Below, piece after piece: positions 37,225 through 50,199 of a DNA stretch of 64,000 nucleotides. This stretch comes from Thermothielavioides terrestris NRRL 8126 (taxonomy: Eukaryota > Ascomycota > Sordariomycetes > Sordariales > Chaetomiaceae): positions 2,589,501 to 2,653,500 of the forward strand of contig NC_016459.1 of assembly GCF_000226115.1 (NCBI RefSeq), in the 5' to 3' direction. The position numbers and the translations under genes were made by a program. Under the pieces are notes generated by a model. It was given only the letters and a program-made list of their open reading frames with translations. It made no database searches and was not told the origin of the DNA. Numbering within the stretch: the first letter of the stretch is position 1; the number at the start of each line of letters is the position of its first letter.

Positions 37225-37558
37225 TATAATAGAAGTCTTCGAATGCTATTAGTAAGATGCCTTAAGGTAGAGAAGTACAATAGTACTATAGTAGTGACTA
37301 GGGCGAGTAATTGTAGTTTCTAAGGCGACATTGTCTAAATACGTCTCCTATTGTAATTAGAGGCTAATCTTTAGAGGATTAGGAATCTTCTTCCGCCTTA
37401 GTAGGCGACTGCCTACCCTTTTAGCTACGGTTCCTAGGCTCCGAGTATATATGTTATATCGTATATTATAGATATAAGCTTCTAGGTTCTAGGTGCTTAC
37501 TCTGTCTTAGAACTGTGCTAGCTCCTACTTGATAGCGGTTTGTGTATATGCTGTGACA
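37225..37558 (-). repeat. 5' LTR of element B (334 bp)
   Basis: Its plus-strand end retains TGTGACA, while the 3' LTR has TATAATA at the same place, so the ancestral LTR on the element strand began TGTCACA and ended TGTTACA. Confidence 0.9.
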
Positions 37559-37563
37559 AAATT

Positions 37564-37854
37564 GTTAAAGAGTTTTCGTCTATCGAAATTCTAAAAGACG
37601 ATAGATATAGGAATCCCCTCGCTTTTTATAGATTAGCTCCATTATAGATTTATACCTATAAGGACCTAATGCTATAAGTTCTAGCCCTATAGAAGGAACT
37701 AAAAGATAGGAAGTTTATATAGTTGCTACACTATACTTTCGACAAGGACTACTACTAGGCGGCGATCATTTAGGGGAATAAAACCTTCTAATAGGCTAAA
37801 AAACTCTCTTTTATAGTCAAGTAAGTTAGTTTAGGTCTCGAGGTATATATATAT
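37564..37854 (+). pseudogene. Transposase-like frame E, middle part
   Basis: Exactly 97 codons lie between the target duplications of elements B and D and continue the frame of the first part (EELEI joins VKEFSSIEILKDDRY). The trace includes YRLAPL, TYKDLML and LHYTFDKDYY. The four bases before element D (ATAT) are duplicated after it. Confidence 0.6.
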
Positions 37855-38341
37855 TGAATTAGGGTAATAGACTACTTAGATATAGGGACTTAGTTTTTCT
37901 GTCCATCTTAGTACGTTGCATTTGTTGCTAAGGGGTCTAGCCCTCTGTTTATATATATTTAAGTAGGCTAAGCCTATCTTCTTCGTTATTAAGTAAGACA
38001 TTAAGTAGTTGTTAATATATATTCGTTGACGCTACGTTAGTGGTTTTTCTTTTTCTAGAAGGGCTGCTAAGCCTCTCCTTTTGTTATTCTACCTTTGTCT
38101 AAACGATAGGTATTTGAGCTACTAAGCTCTAACCGTATTCTTATTGTCTTTTATCTTTCTATTGTATCCTACTAGATATACCTAAGTTATATATCTTTCT
38201 TTTGGGAGACATCCTTCTTACTACTTAATACGCACTATCTTTATCTGTCTAGAGGGACATTATATTCCTTTAGAAGCTATCTTATACGCCTAGTCCTAGG
38301 TGTAGTAGGGTAGGTTAGTATAGAGGTTTTACACTATTTCA
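37855..38341 (+). repeat. 5' LTR of element D (487 bp)
   Basis: Begins TGAATTAGGG and ends ATTTCA. It equals 57,896-58,382 in length and is an inverted relative of the 497-bp LTRs of C, with small indels. Confidence 0.9.
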
Positions 38342-38999
38342 AATAGGGGCTTAATTAGGGAGGAGCTTAGCTCTATATTTAAATAGGATAGTATAGACTA
38401 CGAAGTCTTCCGAGATCGTAGAACTATATAATGCTATATTGATAGCTATACGACAACGATATAGCTAACCTATTGAAGCTCCAATATACTGATATCGGTA
38501 TCTCTAGGAGGCGTAGAAACCTGTTGAGGCGTATATAGTCTAGGGGTCCGTTGAGACCTTGTTCTAGGAGACCTTCCTTTACCTAGACGGCGTAGGGTAT
38601 CGAAAAGATATTCTATTATCTCTAATACTTTAAAGACCTATTGAAGCTTCGTTATTATTAACGTAGTAGTTATAAAACGTTAGCCTAATCGAAAGACGAT
38701 AGTTCTATCCTCCTAAGTAGAGACAAAGGTAGAATTTTTATTGATTATTATTTTCTTTTCTAGTCTAATTGAACTAGTTATAAAAGCGGTTAAATGTAGT
38801 AGCTATTTATAAGCTTCTAGGCTTAGAACTATACCTTTATAATACTTAGCTCCTTCTAATAGTATATCTAGTACTATTTTATATTAGATACAAGGTCTTA
38901 GTATAGACGTTTGCTTTTCTTTTTAAGAGCTATACTTTTACTGCTATTATATTAGTTAGGTTTAGTATATTAATTGCTAAGGGTATCTAAGTAATCTAT

Positions 39000-40640
39000 A
39001 AGGAACCTATAGTTATTCTTCGAGGTATTTAGACTATATATTCTAAAGGAACTTAGCTTTTTAAGAGGTTTTTTTCCTTTGGATAGACGTCGAAGGAGTC
39101 GATATTCCTATAGAAGTATATATATTAGTCTTTTTATAGTCTATCGATATAGTCGTTGCCTTTCTTAAAGACAATAGTTAAACGCCTAATAACTAAGCTC
39201 TAGCGATATATATATACATTGTCTATAGAAGCTTTAGAAATCTTATCGACCTCTATAATACTATTAATCTTAATACTAACTTCTAAGAAAGAGTCTAAAG
39301 ACATATTTGTCTTATAGCCTTTCTAAGGTATACTAAGCGAAGAAGACCTAGCTAAAGCAGTGTAGATACCTCTTTCGTCTTCGCTAGATACTTCTACTCT
39401 ACCTATCTATATAGAGGTACCTATAGTAATATCTTCTAGTCTCTCCGAAGTTGAAGCTTTAAAGAAGATAACTAAGTACGTTTTTGCTACTATACTTAGT
39501 ACGACCTTTCTAACTCTAGTAAAGGCTAGCCTTTAGGGCTACTTCTCTAGTTAGAATACTATACGATAGATCGAGATCTTTAAAGAGATATATAAGGCTT
39601 ATTAGGTTACTAATGACAAGACCTATATATATCTATTTAAGCTTTAGTATAATACTATGATTTAGCCTATTATCTATTATTAGGAGAAAAAGGATTAGGA
39701 GACCTAGGTAGCCTTTAAGGCTAAGTTCCTAAAGCGTTAGAAGGGCAACGATTTTAAATAATATAGTAACGGAGGTTACCTTTGTACTCTAATTAAAGGG
39801 AGATACTAGCTAGTTAGCAAGGTTATCTATAACTACTTTAAGTTGATTGACTATATATATATTGTCGCCTCTACTAAAGTTTATAAAGAGCTATAGTATA
39901 TAATCGTTCTAACTATATAGTATACGTTTGATTAGTAGATCTAGGTAGCGTTTAAGGACTACTAGTATACCTTAAAGAAGGACGATAAGGACTTTATCTA
40001 TACTACGAAGTAGGTAGACTTCCTTAAGTTCGTTTAGAATACTCTTTAGAAGAGTCTTAATATAAGAGACCTCTTTCTTAAGATCTATAAGTGTAAGATC
40101 GATCTATAGAAGTACTACTCGCCTTTGGCTACATCTGCTATTAAGACGACTCCTAAACTATAGAAGTAGGAAGAGGAGGAGCTAAAGAAAGCTTTTATAC
40201 CTATACTCAATGATATCGACGATTTAGCTAATTAGCTCTAGCGTCTATATATTTAGAAGTAGAAGATCGCTAAGCAGTTTAAATAGAAGATCGAGGCCCT
40301 CTATTTATATAGAATCGATCCTACTTCTAACGAGATTAAGGTTCTCTAAACGTATTTCTAATAGCGGAGCTACTTATAGGAGAGACACGTTAGCTTTGTT
40401 ATTAGCTTATATATTAATAGTCGTCCTTTTAGCTATAGTAGACCTATAAGCTTTGGCTATTACTACTATTGTAGTAACTTTAACTATATAGTCCTTAAAT
40501 ATATAAAAGCTATAAAAGCTATAGCTATAGGTCTAATATATTGTAAAGGTATAGACTACTGCCTTAGCGATAGGAGTAAGAAGGGCTATATACTAGCTAA
40601 GACGATTACCTTTACAAAGGCAGATATTAACAATGTATAA
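39000..40640 (+). pseudogene. Gag relic of element D with zinc knuckle
   Basis: Plus-strand trace with FKAKFLKRQKGNDF-like and IEIFKEIYKAY segments, then a CX2CX4HX4C spacing at 40,461-40,502. There only the second Cys (TGT) survives and the other three ligand codons are TAC or TAT. Copy C preserves the first Cys, so the motif is supported by both copies. Stops are mainly RIP-type. Confidence 0.6.
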
Positions 40641-42699
40641 AAGGTCGATAAGATTAGCTAGCTTATTCTTATATATATAGCCTATTGCCTACAATATAAT
40701 AGCTACCTTATATACTAAGCGTACTATCGTAAGTATAAATGTTTAAATAGTCGCTTATTTAAGCTAGATATATCCCTAATGCTAAATAAGTACTATTTCT
40801 AGTAGCCTAAGCTATATTAGGAGCCTACAATTGTCTAGATAACGATCAATTGTCTTATATACAAAGGGGAGCCTAAGCTTATTTCCACCTTCTATTATAT
40901 AGCGTTTAATTAGTTGTCGTTTTATATAGTTCTATTAGAGGGAGGTCGTATCTGAATTTAGAAGGTTGTTCTATAGCCTACGCTAAAGGCTAACGAATTC
41001 CGTCGACTACCTTTTCCTCTCTTTGACTAGACTAAGGGGGAAGCTAAAGAGGAAGTAGACGAAGAAGTAGAGACTATACTTTAAGGTATACCGCCTACTA
41101 AGCGTTGGTTCGCTAAGGACGAAAGGGAAGATGACTTCTAGATAGGTGATATTCCTATACCTCTAGTAGAGCCTCCTTGTATAACTATCCTTAAGAACCT
41201 AGCTATAGCAAATCGTATAAAGAAAAAGGAGCTATAGTCTAAGCTGCCTACGCCAAAGGTTACTATATTACCTTTGTATATAAAGGATATAATCTATATT
41301 ATAATAAAGACGAAGATTAGTTTAACCTTTAATAACTTAGTCTATATTTCACCTAAGTATAAGGACGCTCTAATTATATATCTATAGGGCATTTCCACTA
41401 ATATCGAGGTTATCGACTATAAAGGGTCTAGTGTTCCTAAGCCTAATGGACTAGCTACTATACTAAAAGATATAGGGATCTATATATAGGCTCTATATAC
41501 TAATATAAATATATTTAATAGTCTATACTCTAGTTAGGCTAAGATGGTTCCAACGATCTTCAAAGTCACTAAGGACAATGTATAGGGCATCTATATAAAG
41601 AGCCTCTAGGAGCGTTAGATTTATAAAGGTCTATCTAGAGATGTTGACGACTATATCTATATTCTACTTTAGAAGTCTGTCTCAACGCTTTTAATCTTAT
41701 AGTATATAGAACTTAGCGTAATAACAAGAGTATAGTCGCTTCCTACTTTATATATCTAGTTCGAAAAAGGTTATTATAATAAATATCTTACCTTAATCGA
41801 CTCTAGTTTAGAGTATAACTATATTTCGATAAACGTTGTTAAAAAGTATATATTACTATACTAGCCTACTAAGGTCGTTTCAAAGGGCCTTTATAGCTTA
41901 GTACTATTCTTTAGAGAGACCTAGGTTACTCTTTATCTAAGTAGAGTTAGTATTAACCTTTATTTCTTTGTAACTAAGGATACTACTAGTAGGTATAAAG
42001 CAATTCTTAGTATACTATTCGTTAAGGATACTGCTCTAACCTTCGACTACTGTAATAGCAACCTAATTACTATTAATCTACTTATAGAAGGAAAGATAGT
42101 CTAAGCGTATATCGTCTCTAAGAAGATTGCCTAGTAGAATTGCTTACTATCTTTAGTATAACTAACTATCTAGGAGTAATTCTAGGGATTAACGAAGAGT
42201 CTCGAAAGAATCTTTAACTAGGTAGAGATAGAGGAAGGCAAAACTACTTTTAGTTTCCTCGACAATAATATAAGTAAAGCAATTTTTCATTTTATATTAT
42301 AGAAGTCCTATATATTGCTCTTTAATACTCTTTTTCATATTGTATATTTTTATTCTTTATCTTCTTCGTCTAGATGAACAAAGATTGAATTATTGTCCTA
42401 TTTAAAAGGGAAGAGGGGGACCCTAGTCGGAAACCCCTTTTCTAGCTAGAGGCTAAGGCGGGGATTCGAATATAAGGTTAGATACACCTTAAAGACGTTT
42501 ATACTTTAGAGGAATATTGTAAACAAGGTTCGACTAGTCGATTTAGCACTATTAGATAGCTCTATACTAGAAGGAGACCTATTATAGTAAAAGAAGTAGC
42601 TTATAAAGGCTAAGGCAAAGATATAGTTTAAAAAGGAATAGGACAATCTTATAGTCCCCTGTTTCTTAGATCTTAAGCTAGGCTTAAGGTTTACCGAGA

Positions 42700-43500
42700 A
42701 ACGTCTTTAAACAATGTTTACTACTATAGATAAATTCCTTAATAAGCTAGAAAAGGAGATGTTTATAAAGATTTTACGAAACTAGGAAGCTACGTTTATA
42801 TAGGATTTCACTAAGTATAAGTATATCTATAAGGATATTGTCCTACCCTAATATATTAAGACTATCCTATATAAGGCCTAGTAGAGTAAGTTTATTCCAA
42901 TTTCGAAGCTGCTAATATAGAAGGTTATTGATTTATTTAAAGAGAGGTAGATATATAAGATTATTAAATATAGCTATACGAGCTATTGTAATAACTAGTT
43001 CTTTATTCTTAAGAAGGACAGTGGATTATAGCTCATTAATGATATTTAAAAGGCTAATACTATAACGATCTATAACGCTTTTGTCCCGCCTACTATAGAA
43101 GAATTTAGTAAGGACTTTAGTAGCTATAAGCTAATATCTCTCTTAGATCTCTTCTCTAGTTATAACTAAGTCAATCTCAATAAGTAAAGCTACGATTTAA
43201 CAACCTTTTCAACGCTAATCGATCTCTTCTATATATATATACTATCGATAAGGGGTATAAATTCCATTGCTTAGTTCTAGCGAGCTATAACAATAATCTT
43301 TAGTAACTTTATCCTAGATATCTATTAAGTCTATCTAGACGATATTATAGTAAAAGGTCCTTAATCTAATTATAATAGCCGTCTAGACAGAGGGGGACGT
43401 TATAAATTTATTATCGAATATCTTAAGAATATTAATATAGTATTACTAAATATAGAGCTAGTAGGTACAACTATCGCTATAGTAAAGTCGAAGTGAATAT
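42700..43500 (+). pseudogene. Reverse transcriptase relic of element D
   Basis: The trace includes LSIRGINSIA and VYLDDIIVKGP with the catalytic YLDD codons intact (43,332-43,343). It lies about 5.0 kb from the 5' LTR, as in copy C. Confidence 0.8.
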
Positions 43501-43859
43501 AGCTAAAAGCGGTCCTACTTAGTTATCTTTATATATCTAATAGGCGTCTTCTTAAAGAAGTAAAGGTAATTAAGATAAAGGAGTAGAAGACCTATTTTAA
43601 TATTAAAGAGGTATATACCTTCGTTAAAATAGTTAGATACTACTAGATCTAGATTAAGGGCTTTATAATTATTATAATTCCTCTTTATACTCTAATAAAG
43701 AAGGATACTAAATAGACTTAGGGACCTACTAAGCAAAAGACGATAGATAAGCTAAAGGAAAAAATCACTATTGCTCTAGTCTTTATAACGCTTGTCTATA
43801 GTAATCTATAATACAGTATAATCTTCCTAGTTTACAACGCTAGTATCCTCGGCTAGGGA

Positions 43860-45300
43860 AGTGTACTTAAGTAGGTTGGTCCTAATAGTAAAAGACACCT
43901 ATATAGGTTCAAGAGCAATATCTAGTTAGAGGTAGAGAAGTAGTATAATACTATAAAGAGGAAGCTAAGGGGGCTACTCTTCCTTCTAAAGCGTTTTCGC
44001 TACTACCTTTTTAGTATACATTTTACTATAGAGACTAATACTCTAGTTCTAATCTATTAGCTTAATAGTACTATAAACGATGTTCTAAATGCTCTTATAA
44101 TATACTAGATTGCCTAGATCTACCTATTCGACTTCGAAGTTAAGTATATTCTAGGTCCTAAGAACGTTATAGCTAATACGTTGTCCTATAAGCCGCCTAG
44201 GCCCTTTAACTATATAGAGAAGGAGTTAGAAGAGGATATCGACAACTAGGTCAACGCCTAAATCTTTGTCAACTATATAGGCGAAGAGACTTTGTATCTA
44301 AAGGGGAAACTGGAACCTGTCCGCCTTTAGGATAATTACTCTTAGCGTTCCTAGGATATCGCCTACTTCCTATCGACGATAGAAGCTCCGCCTAGCTATA
44401 GTCCATACTAGAAGCGACGTTAGCTTAAAAGGGAAGTATTAAAATATTTTGTCGAAGATTATTACCTTTTCCTCTAAAGTACAAATTATATATAGTGTTA
44501 TAAATACGTTGTTAATACCTCTAAGGAGAGGCGTTTAATCTTCAACTAGGGTTACAATGAGGTTAGCTATTATAGAAGGGAGTTAATATACTAATAAGTA
44601 ACGAACTACTACTACTAGTATAGTATATATAAAGATATAGTAAACTAGATTTAGGCTTATACTCTATATTAAGTGTATAATGCCTAGAGGTTTAAGGAAG
44701 TAGTAGGTTGGTAGCGTCTCCGCCTTTTCCTTTTGCTAAATAGCACTTTGATATCCAATATATACTATCTAGCTATAGGGAAAAGAAGTATTTCCTCGTC
44801 GAGGCTTATAACAATCTTATAAGATACGTCGAAGCTAAGATCCTACTAAACAAGTCCTCTAAGTCCGTTAAGTCCTTTATCTTATAATATATCCTTTGTC
44901 GCTAGGGTTACCCTATAGTTGTAGTTGTCGACAAAGGCTTTAAGTTCAAAGGCGAAGTTAAGGAAATCCTTTATAAACTAGGTATTAAGAGAGTTATTAT
45001 CTTACTATATAATTCCTATATAAACGGTGTAAATAAGGCTAGCTACATCTTGATTGCTACCTTGCTTATAAAGATGACTAATAGTATAGGAAAGAGGTAG
45101 AGGGAGCTCTTTCTATATATTTTATATATAGATCGTACAACTGTTAGAGGCTTTTATAAAATATCTCCCTTCTTTCTTACCTACAATTATAAGCCTATTA
45201 GTCTAGTCGAGTTTAATATTTCTATATAGTAAATTCTTGCCTAGGACTCTATCTATACCTAGTTAAAGAAAGAAAATTCTACAAAGGTCTATACGAAGCT
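43860..45300 (+). pseudogene. RNase H C-terminus and integrase relic of element D
   Basis: Segments FDFEVKYILGPKNVIANTLS (about 44,130-44,190) are typical of the RNase H end of Gypsy pol. YVEAKILLNKSSKSVKSF, VVVVDKGFKF and IIILLYNSYINGV (about 44,830-45,050) fit an integrase core with its Asp and the N-S-x-x-N-G motif. This part is missing from copy C. Confidence 0.7.
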
Positions 45301-46199
45301 TATTGCCCTCTATGCCTATATCCTCTAGGAAGCAAAGTATAATTATAAGATTACCATTGAACAGGTTGCTATAGCCTACGAAAAGATAGCTAAACGCTAT
45401 AATAAGGCCTATAAACGTAAATTTCACCCTAAAAATACGGTTATATCTATTAGTAATCTCGTCTTTGTCTATAACAATATATACTAGCTAGATATAAGCT
45501 CAGTTCAAAAGTTGGAATACTACTAGTTTAGCCTATTTTATATTTAGATAATCAAAGATTAGGATATTTACTTTCTAGAGACTTTAGACAGTATACCTAT
45601 TTAGACGCTATATCCTCCGAACTATATAAAGAAATTCTTTAAGCTAGATAACGTCTAGCTAGAAGTAGATAGACTAACTCTATTCTATCGCAAAGAGGAG
45701 CACTATAACAGTAAGTACTACAACGAGGTTAGCGACGAGGGCTATAGCGATAGAGAGTAAGATTCTATAAATATATATTACTCGACACTCACTAGCGATA
45801 GTAAAGGGGAATATAGTATTGCTAATAGCACTAGCTTCAACTAGGTAGAAGGGGACTACGCCTATATCTTTATTAGCCTAGGTAGCTATACCAATTACTT
45901 AAATAGGTTTCTCTATAATAACGTCGTAGTTCTAGGTCGTAATAAGGTCTTTTATATAAGCGATTATAATAACGGGTTACTAAGAGAGGATAATATAGAG
46001 GACGCTATAATTATAGTTGAGGAGGAGGTCCTTAAAAAAGAAACCCCTAGTTATATCGTAGCGCTTTAGGCTAGCTAGACTCGCTCGACTATAAAGGGGG
46101 TAAGGAAGGAGCAACCTTATTAGGAGCTTATTGTCGAAGTCCCTTATAGAAAACTACCTAGTTTTTAATACTAGCCCTCTAGACGTATAGGGATATACG

Positions 46200-47620
46200 T
46201 TCTAGAAAGGGGGGAAGGCGTAAAAGCTATCGCCTCTAATAGTTTTACTAGCGTTTAGCTATATTTCCTTCCTAATACCTATTGTTATATTAGCCTCTTG
46301 CTCGCTAATAATATTTCCATTAGTTATATCTTACTTAGTCTTTGTCTATCTATTATCTTTCGCTTATTTTTAGCCTTTAGGACCTTATTCTTTTTTCGTT
46401 GGTACCTAAGTTTTCCTCCTAGGGGGTAACCCTACTCTTAGGGGCCTTATAGTCATTTATACCTTTTTCTTTTTACTTCTACCCTCTAGATAGATAGTTT
46501 CTATTATATAGGACTAAGTTTCTTAGAACTAAAGTCAAAGCTAAGAAAAATCTACGATTAAGGTATATAGTCTTTTAATCTACTATCTATAGGCTAAGCT
46601 CCTAGACTATATCCTATCCCTTGCTTATCCTTGTCTATTGTCTCTATCCCTTAGTAGCGTAAGCTCTTATAGTTGACCTAGTACTATACTATCTGCTCTT
46701 TAATAGTATCCTCTAATAAGATAAACTACTTTTAGCCTACTTCTTCTAAATATAGCTTCAACCTAGGATTATTCTTTAGATTATATAGGAGATAGCCCTA
46801 TAAGATCAAGTCCTAAGCTAGGTACTTCTGATTATTCCTATAGATATAAGTCTAGGTATATTCTTTCTCTAACTAGATATAGTTAATATACTTATTAATA
46901 AAGAGAGAAGTAAGAGAAGTATAGCTATTAAAGGGCTAGATTATATAGATATCTCTATCTTCGTTAAAAGGAGTTGTTGAACGTTAGTACAATAGTTTAT
47001 AGCTTTAGTAAAGAACTTTGTTGCTATAGGAGTATTAGTCTTCCTCTACCTAGAGGGCGAGTATAAAAGGGAAGTGTAGTACTTACTTATAGCCCTATAC
47101 TTAGATTAAGAGAGCTAAAGCTTAGTTTAGGTGTATAGCGAGATAGTGTATCCAACGTCTAAGCGGTCTACTATTGTAGTGCTCTATATATACTAGACAA
47201 AGGACTAAAGTATTATAGTGCTATTCAATTATATTAACTAGCCTATTATCGATATAAACCGATCGCTATATTCTACGCTAATCTTGCTAGTTGCTTAGTA
47301 GGACCTATTAGATATATAACAACTTAACGTTTAGTTGGAAGATCTTAATTATATTATAGATAGCCTTATATTTAACTAAGATTATAGTATATTCGTTAGT
47401 ATAGCGCTTATCTTTTAGTATTGGTAGATCCTTTATTTTATTTTAAACTACCTAAACGTACTTCTAAGCTATAAAAATGTTCATCTTTAGCATTAGCGAA
47501 AGATCGATCTAGCGGTTTATAATCCTATATAACAATAGCCTTTAGTCGTCTACTTTATTAGTAATTTCCTATAAGACGTTGTAGGTACACTAGTTGTTCA
47601 ATATCTTGGTTTTAGGTTGC
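46200..47620. other. Unexplained interior of element D between integrase and Ulp1 module
   Basis: About 1.4 kb with no recognised domain, largely also present in copy C (about 18,710-19,680). In C the plus strand, antisense to the element, has a fairly clean trace (for example YTTILVEYKAIYNIIKIYR near 18,940-18,985). An oppositely oriented gene is therefore possible but unproven. Confidence 0.35.
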
Positions 47621-47667
47621 GAATTTGTATATAGGAACTATATACGAATTCGAAAGGGAAGTAGAAG
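47621..47667 (+). promoter_or_regulatory. Internal hairpin plus purine tract in element D
   Basis: GAATTTGTATATAG (47,621-47,634) pairs with CTATATACGAATTC (47,638-47,651) and is followed by CGAAAGGGAAGTAGAAG. The same structure is at 18,662-18,708 in copy C. It resembles the terminal hairpin and polypurine tract of this family. Confidence 0.6.
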
Positions 47668-48051
47668 ACTCGACTACTAAGAACCCAATCTACTTAGAGA
47701 GACGAAGGCACTAGAATAAGGTAGCAAGAAGGTTAGAGGAAGGAAATAGTTCTAGGATAGCAAGGAGAAGAGGAAGGCCTTAAGAATTTAGGAGGCGAAC
47801 GCTCTTTTCTAGCTTATCTCTAGCCAATTAGTAGGCGCTATAGGCCTTATCTATTTTCTTTCGCCTAGATTAGGAAAGAGCTAAGTAGCCCTCCTACCTT
47901 TAAAGGCTTGCCTACCCTTTTTCTTGATCCTCCTACTAGCTCTTTTACGATTAACTATTTTTTTCGCCTCATCTACTACGCTTTAGATTTTCTTATAATC
48001 GCTTCAATCGGTTTAGATCTTTCTACTTAGAGAGCGACTTTTCTATTAAAC

Positions 48052-48311
48052 TGTTACGGACCAGGCTATACCCGGGCTAGGTATATAGGGCTACGCCTAG
48101 GATCTATAGCGGTCCTATGACGGGCCTGCCACGGGCCTGAGGCGGACCCGCCTCGCGTCTAGAATAATATCGACCCGAGCCCCCTATATACGAGCCTCTG
48201 AAAACTCTGTACGCGAGAACCGTAGCCTATACTTCTCCTTTTCTCTCCTTAAGGTAGTTGAATAGAACATTGTACGCTTATCTGTAGACGCTATAAGGCC
48301 AGTACGTTATA
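48052..48311 (+). repeat. 5' LTR of element A (260 bp)
   Basis: Begins TGTTACGGACC and ends TTATA, the last TA probably being a mutated CA. By my reading it differs from the 3' LTR at roughly 18 positions, all transitions. The first 120 bases are GC-rich. Confidence 0.92.
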
Positions 48312-48324
48312 GTTCAACTACCTT
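48251..48324 (+). promoter_or_regulatory. Putative self-priming signal: R-region 5' end and primer-binding site
   Basis: AAGGTAGTTGAA (48,251-48,262) inside the LTR is the exact reverse complement of TTCAACTACCTT (48,313-48,324), which begins one base after the LTR. In Tf1/sushi elements the 5' end of the transcript folds back on a site placed like this and primes reverse transcription. The second copy at 60.4 kb has the same pairing, with one RIP change in the site. Confidence 0.7.
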
Positions 48325-48479
48325 TAGGCAGATAGAGCAGTTATTGCTTCTAGGCGTAGACGAGAGTAGTATATCGGGCGTTTCGACGCTAGTACCGAGC
48401 GGACTAGACGCTACTATAAATAACCTAGGCGTCTTGTAGAATCTAGACCTAGATTAGGTCCGTGAACACTTCTAAGTTT

Positions 48480-49580
48480 TGTAGAAAACAATCGTATAGT
48501 AGAACGTAACTATCGAAGAACTCTATATAGCCTAGATCGCTATAGCTTAGACTATGAACGTCCCTACAATGGCCTACGCCCTAGCTCCAACGATTAACGC
48601 TATAGCTCTAGTAGCTCCTAGGATATAGTAGAAGCGTCTCCCTATAGGACAACCCTTCGATAATAAGAAGGAACTCTTTACTATCTAGAGGGCTACGATA
48701 GTGTACGTCCTAATAGCGGACTAGAACTTTATTAGAGGCCTCTACAACTAATAGGTATTTATTTAGAGGAACTTTAGCTAAGGAGTTTAAACTAAGGTCG
48801 TAGCCTTCTATAAGTCGAGAAAGCTTCGCTATAATTATAACTTAGAAGCGTTCCTTAAGTATTTTATAACTATTTATATAGACCCTTATAAGTAGGTTAT
48901 AGCCTTAATAGAGCTAGATATACTCCGCTAAAAAGATAACGAGCTATTCTCCTCCTTTTTTATTCGCTTTAAGGCGAAGCTATTAAAGGCTAAAGGACTT
49001 AATTAAAGTAACGAGGTACAACTTATTAGATTATAACAATACCTTTCTCTAAAGTTGAAGTATATTATAGTAGGATAGAAGGTTCTATAGAACGACTATA
49101 TTATAGTTGTTATAAAGTACTATAAGATCGCTATTGACCTAGAGGCCCTCCGCCTAGAGGAACGATATTAGTAGTCCTAGGGTAAGCGACCTAGGCCCAA
49201 CGTAGATATAGAGAAGGATATAGACAAAGATATACCGATGACTAGGATCAATATAGCCTATATTGCCCTTGCCTAAGGGGGAGCTAATAGGGGCTATAGA
49301 GGAAAGTAGTAGTAGAACGGAGAAAAGCGAAGTACAAATGTGCTATAGGCAAAGTAGGTAAGCAACGAAGTGTATATAGTACGTTAATAGGCTAGAGCTT
49401 ATATCCGTTGTAGGCGCTAGGGTCACTTTATAGCCGCCTATCCCTTCGCCCTAGCTAAGAGGCTAGCTCCTTAGGTCGATATTAATAAGCTAGAGGCTAA
49501 GGAATAGGTAAAGGAGGACTCCTTCTCTAAGGAGGAGGAGGGAAAAGAGTAGCCCCTATACAAAGTCTTATATAGGGGTT
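48480..49580 (+). pseudogene. Gag relic of element A
   Basis: The trace includes FDNKKELFTI (about 48,657-48,690), ATIVYVLIAD and a terminal knuckle at 49,400-49,441 reading Y-I-R-C-R-R-stop-G-H-F-I-A-A-Y: the second Cys and the His survive, and the other two ligands are TAT. An acidic tail follows. Confidence 0.75.
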
Positions 49581-50199
49581 GAAAGGACCTAGCTACTTAT
49601 AGAACGAGTTTATAGAGATTAGAGAGAGAATAGATAAGCTACCCTTTCTAATCTCTATTTTCTTAAACTCCTTTGGTTTTATAAATATATAAGTAAATAG
49701 TAGGTACTAGAGCTATAGAGCTATTAGCGAAAGAGTATATTAGTAGTTAGAGATTGAGTAAATAAGTTTATTAACTCCTTGTACCTTAGGTGTTATAGTC
49801 AAGAGGGTGTAAATTATAAAGAAAATTATATATATTGCCTAGGTTGTAATAGATATCGATAGGTAGATCAGTGTTGCTATATTCTATATAGTCCTAGGAC
49901 TAGTCTATAATATTATTTTAGGGCTCCCCTAGATAAACTACTATAGGATTATACTAGACCTAGCTAACAGGGTCTTTACTATTAATTCGTAAAGTGGCCT
50001 ATAGGTATACGAATGCTCCTTATAGTGGAAAGAAACTAATACTACTCTAATTATAGGCGTAGTGTTTATAGGCTTAGCTTATAGGATATAAAAGAAGAAG
50101 TCTAAAGGAGCCTAAGATATATTCCTCATTACTAGTATTTGTAAGATAACTACTATACTAGGGGTAGCCGTCTTCTAGCTCGACGCTAACCTAGACCCG

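Larger units (their letters stand above)
30277..37558 (-). mobile_element. Gypsy chromovirus B (full length, RIP-mutated)
   Basis: Two direct 334-bp LTRs (30,277-30,610 and 37,225-37,558) start TGTAACA or its RIP form and end TGTGACA or its RIP form. Flanks are AAATC and AAATT, a 5-bp target duplication with one C-to-T change. On the minus strand the order is a gag zinc knuckle (about 36,070-36,120), RT (about 34,700-35,120) with LYIDY-GLNKI and FLNN where FLDD is expected, integrase with DFIIGFPIVE and ILVVVD (about 33,060-33,190), and a degraded chromodomain-like segment (about 32,160-32,240). A purine-rich tract abuts the 3' LTR at 30,616-30,626. It is inserted in frame E. Confidence 0.88.
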
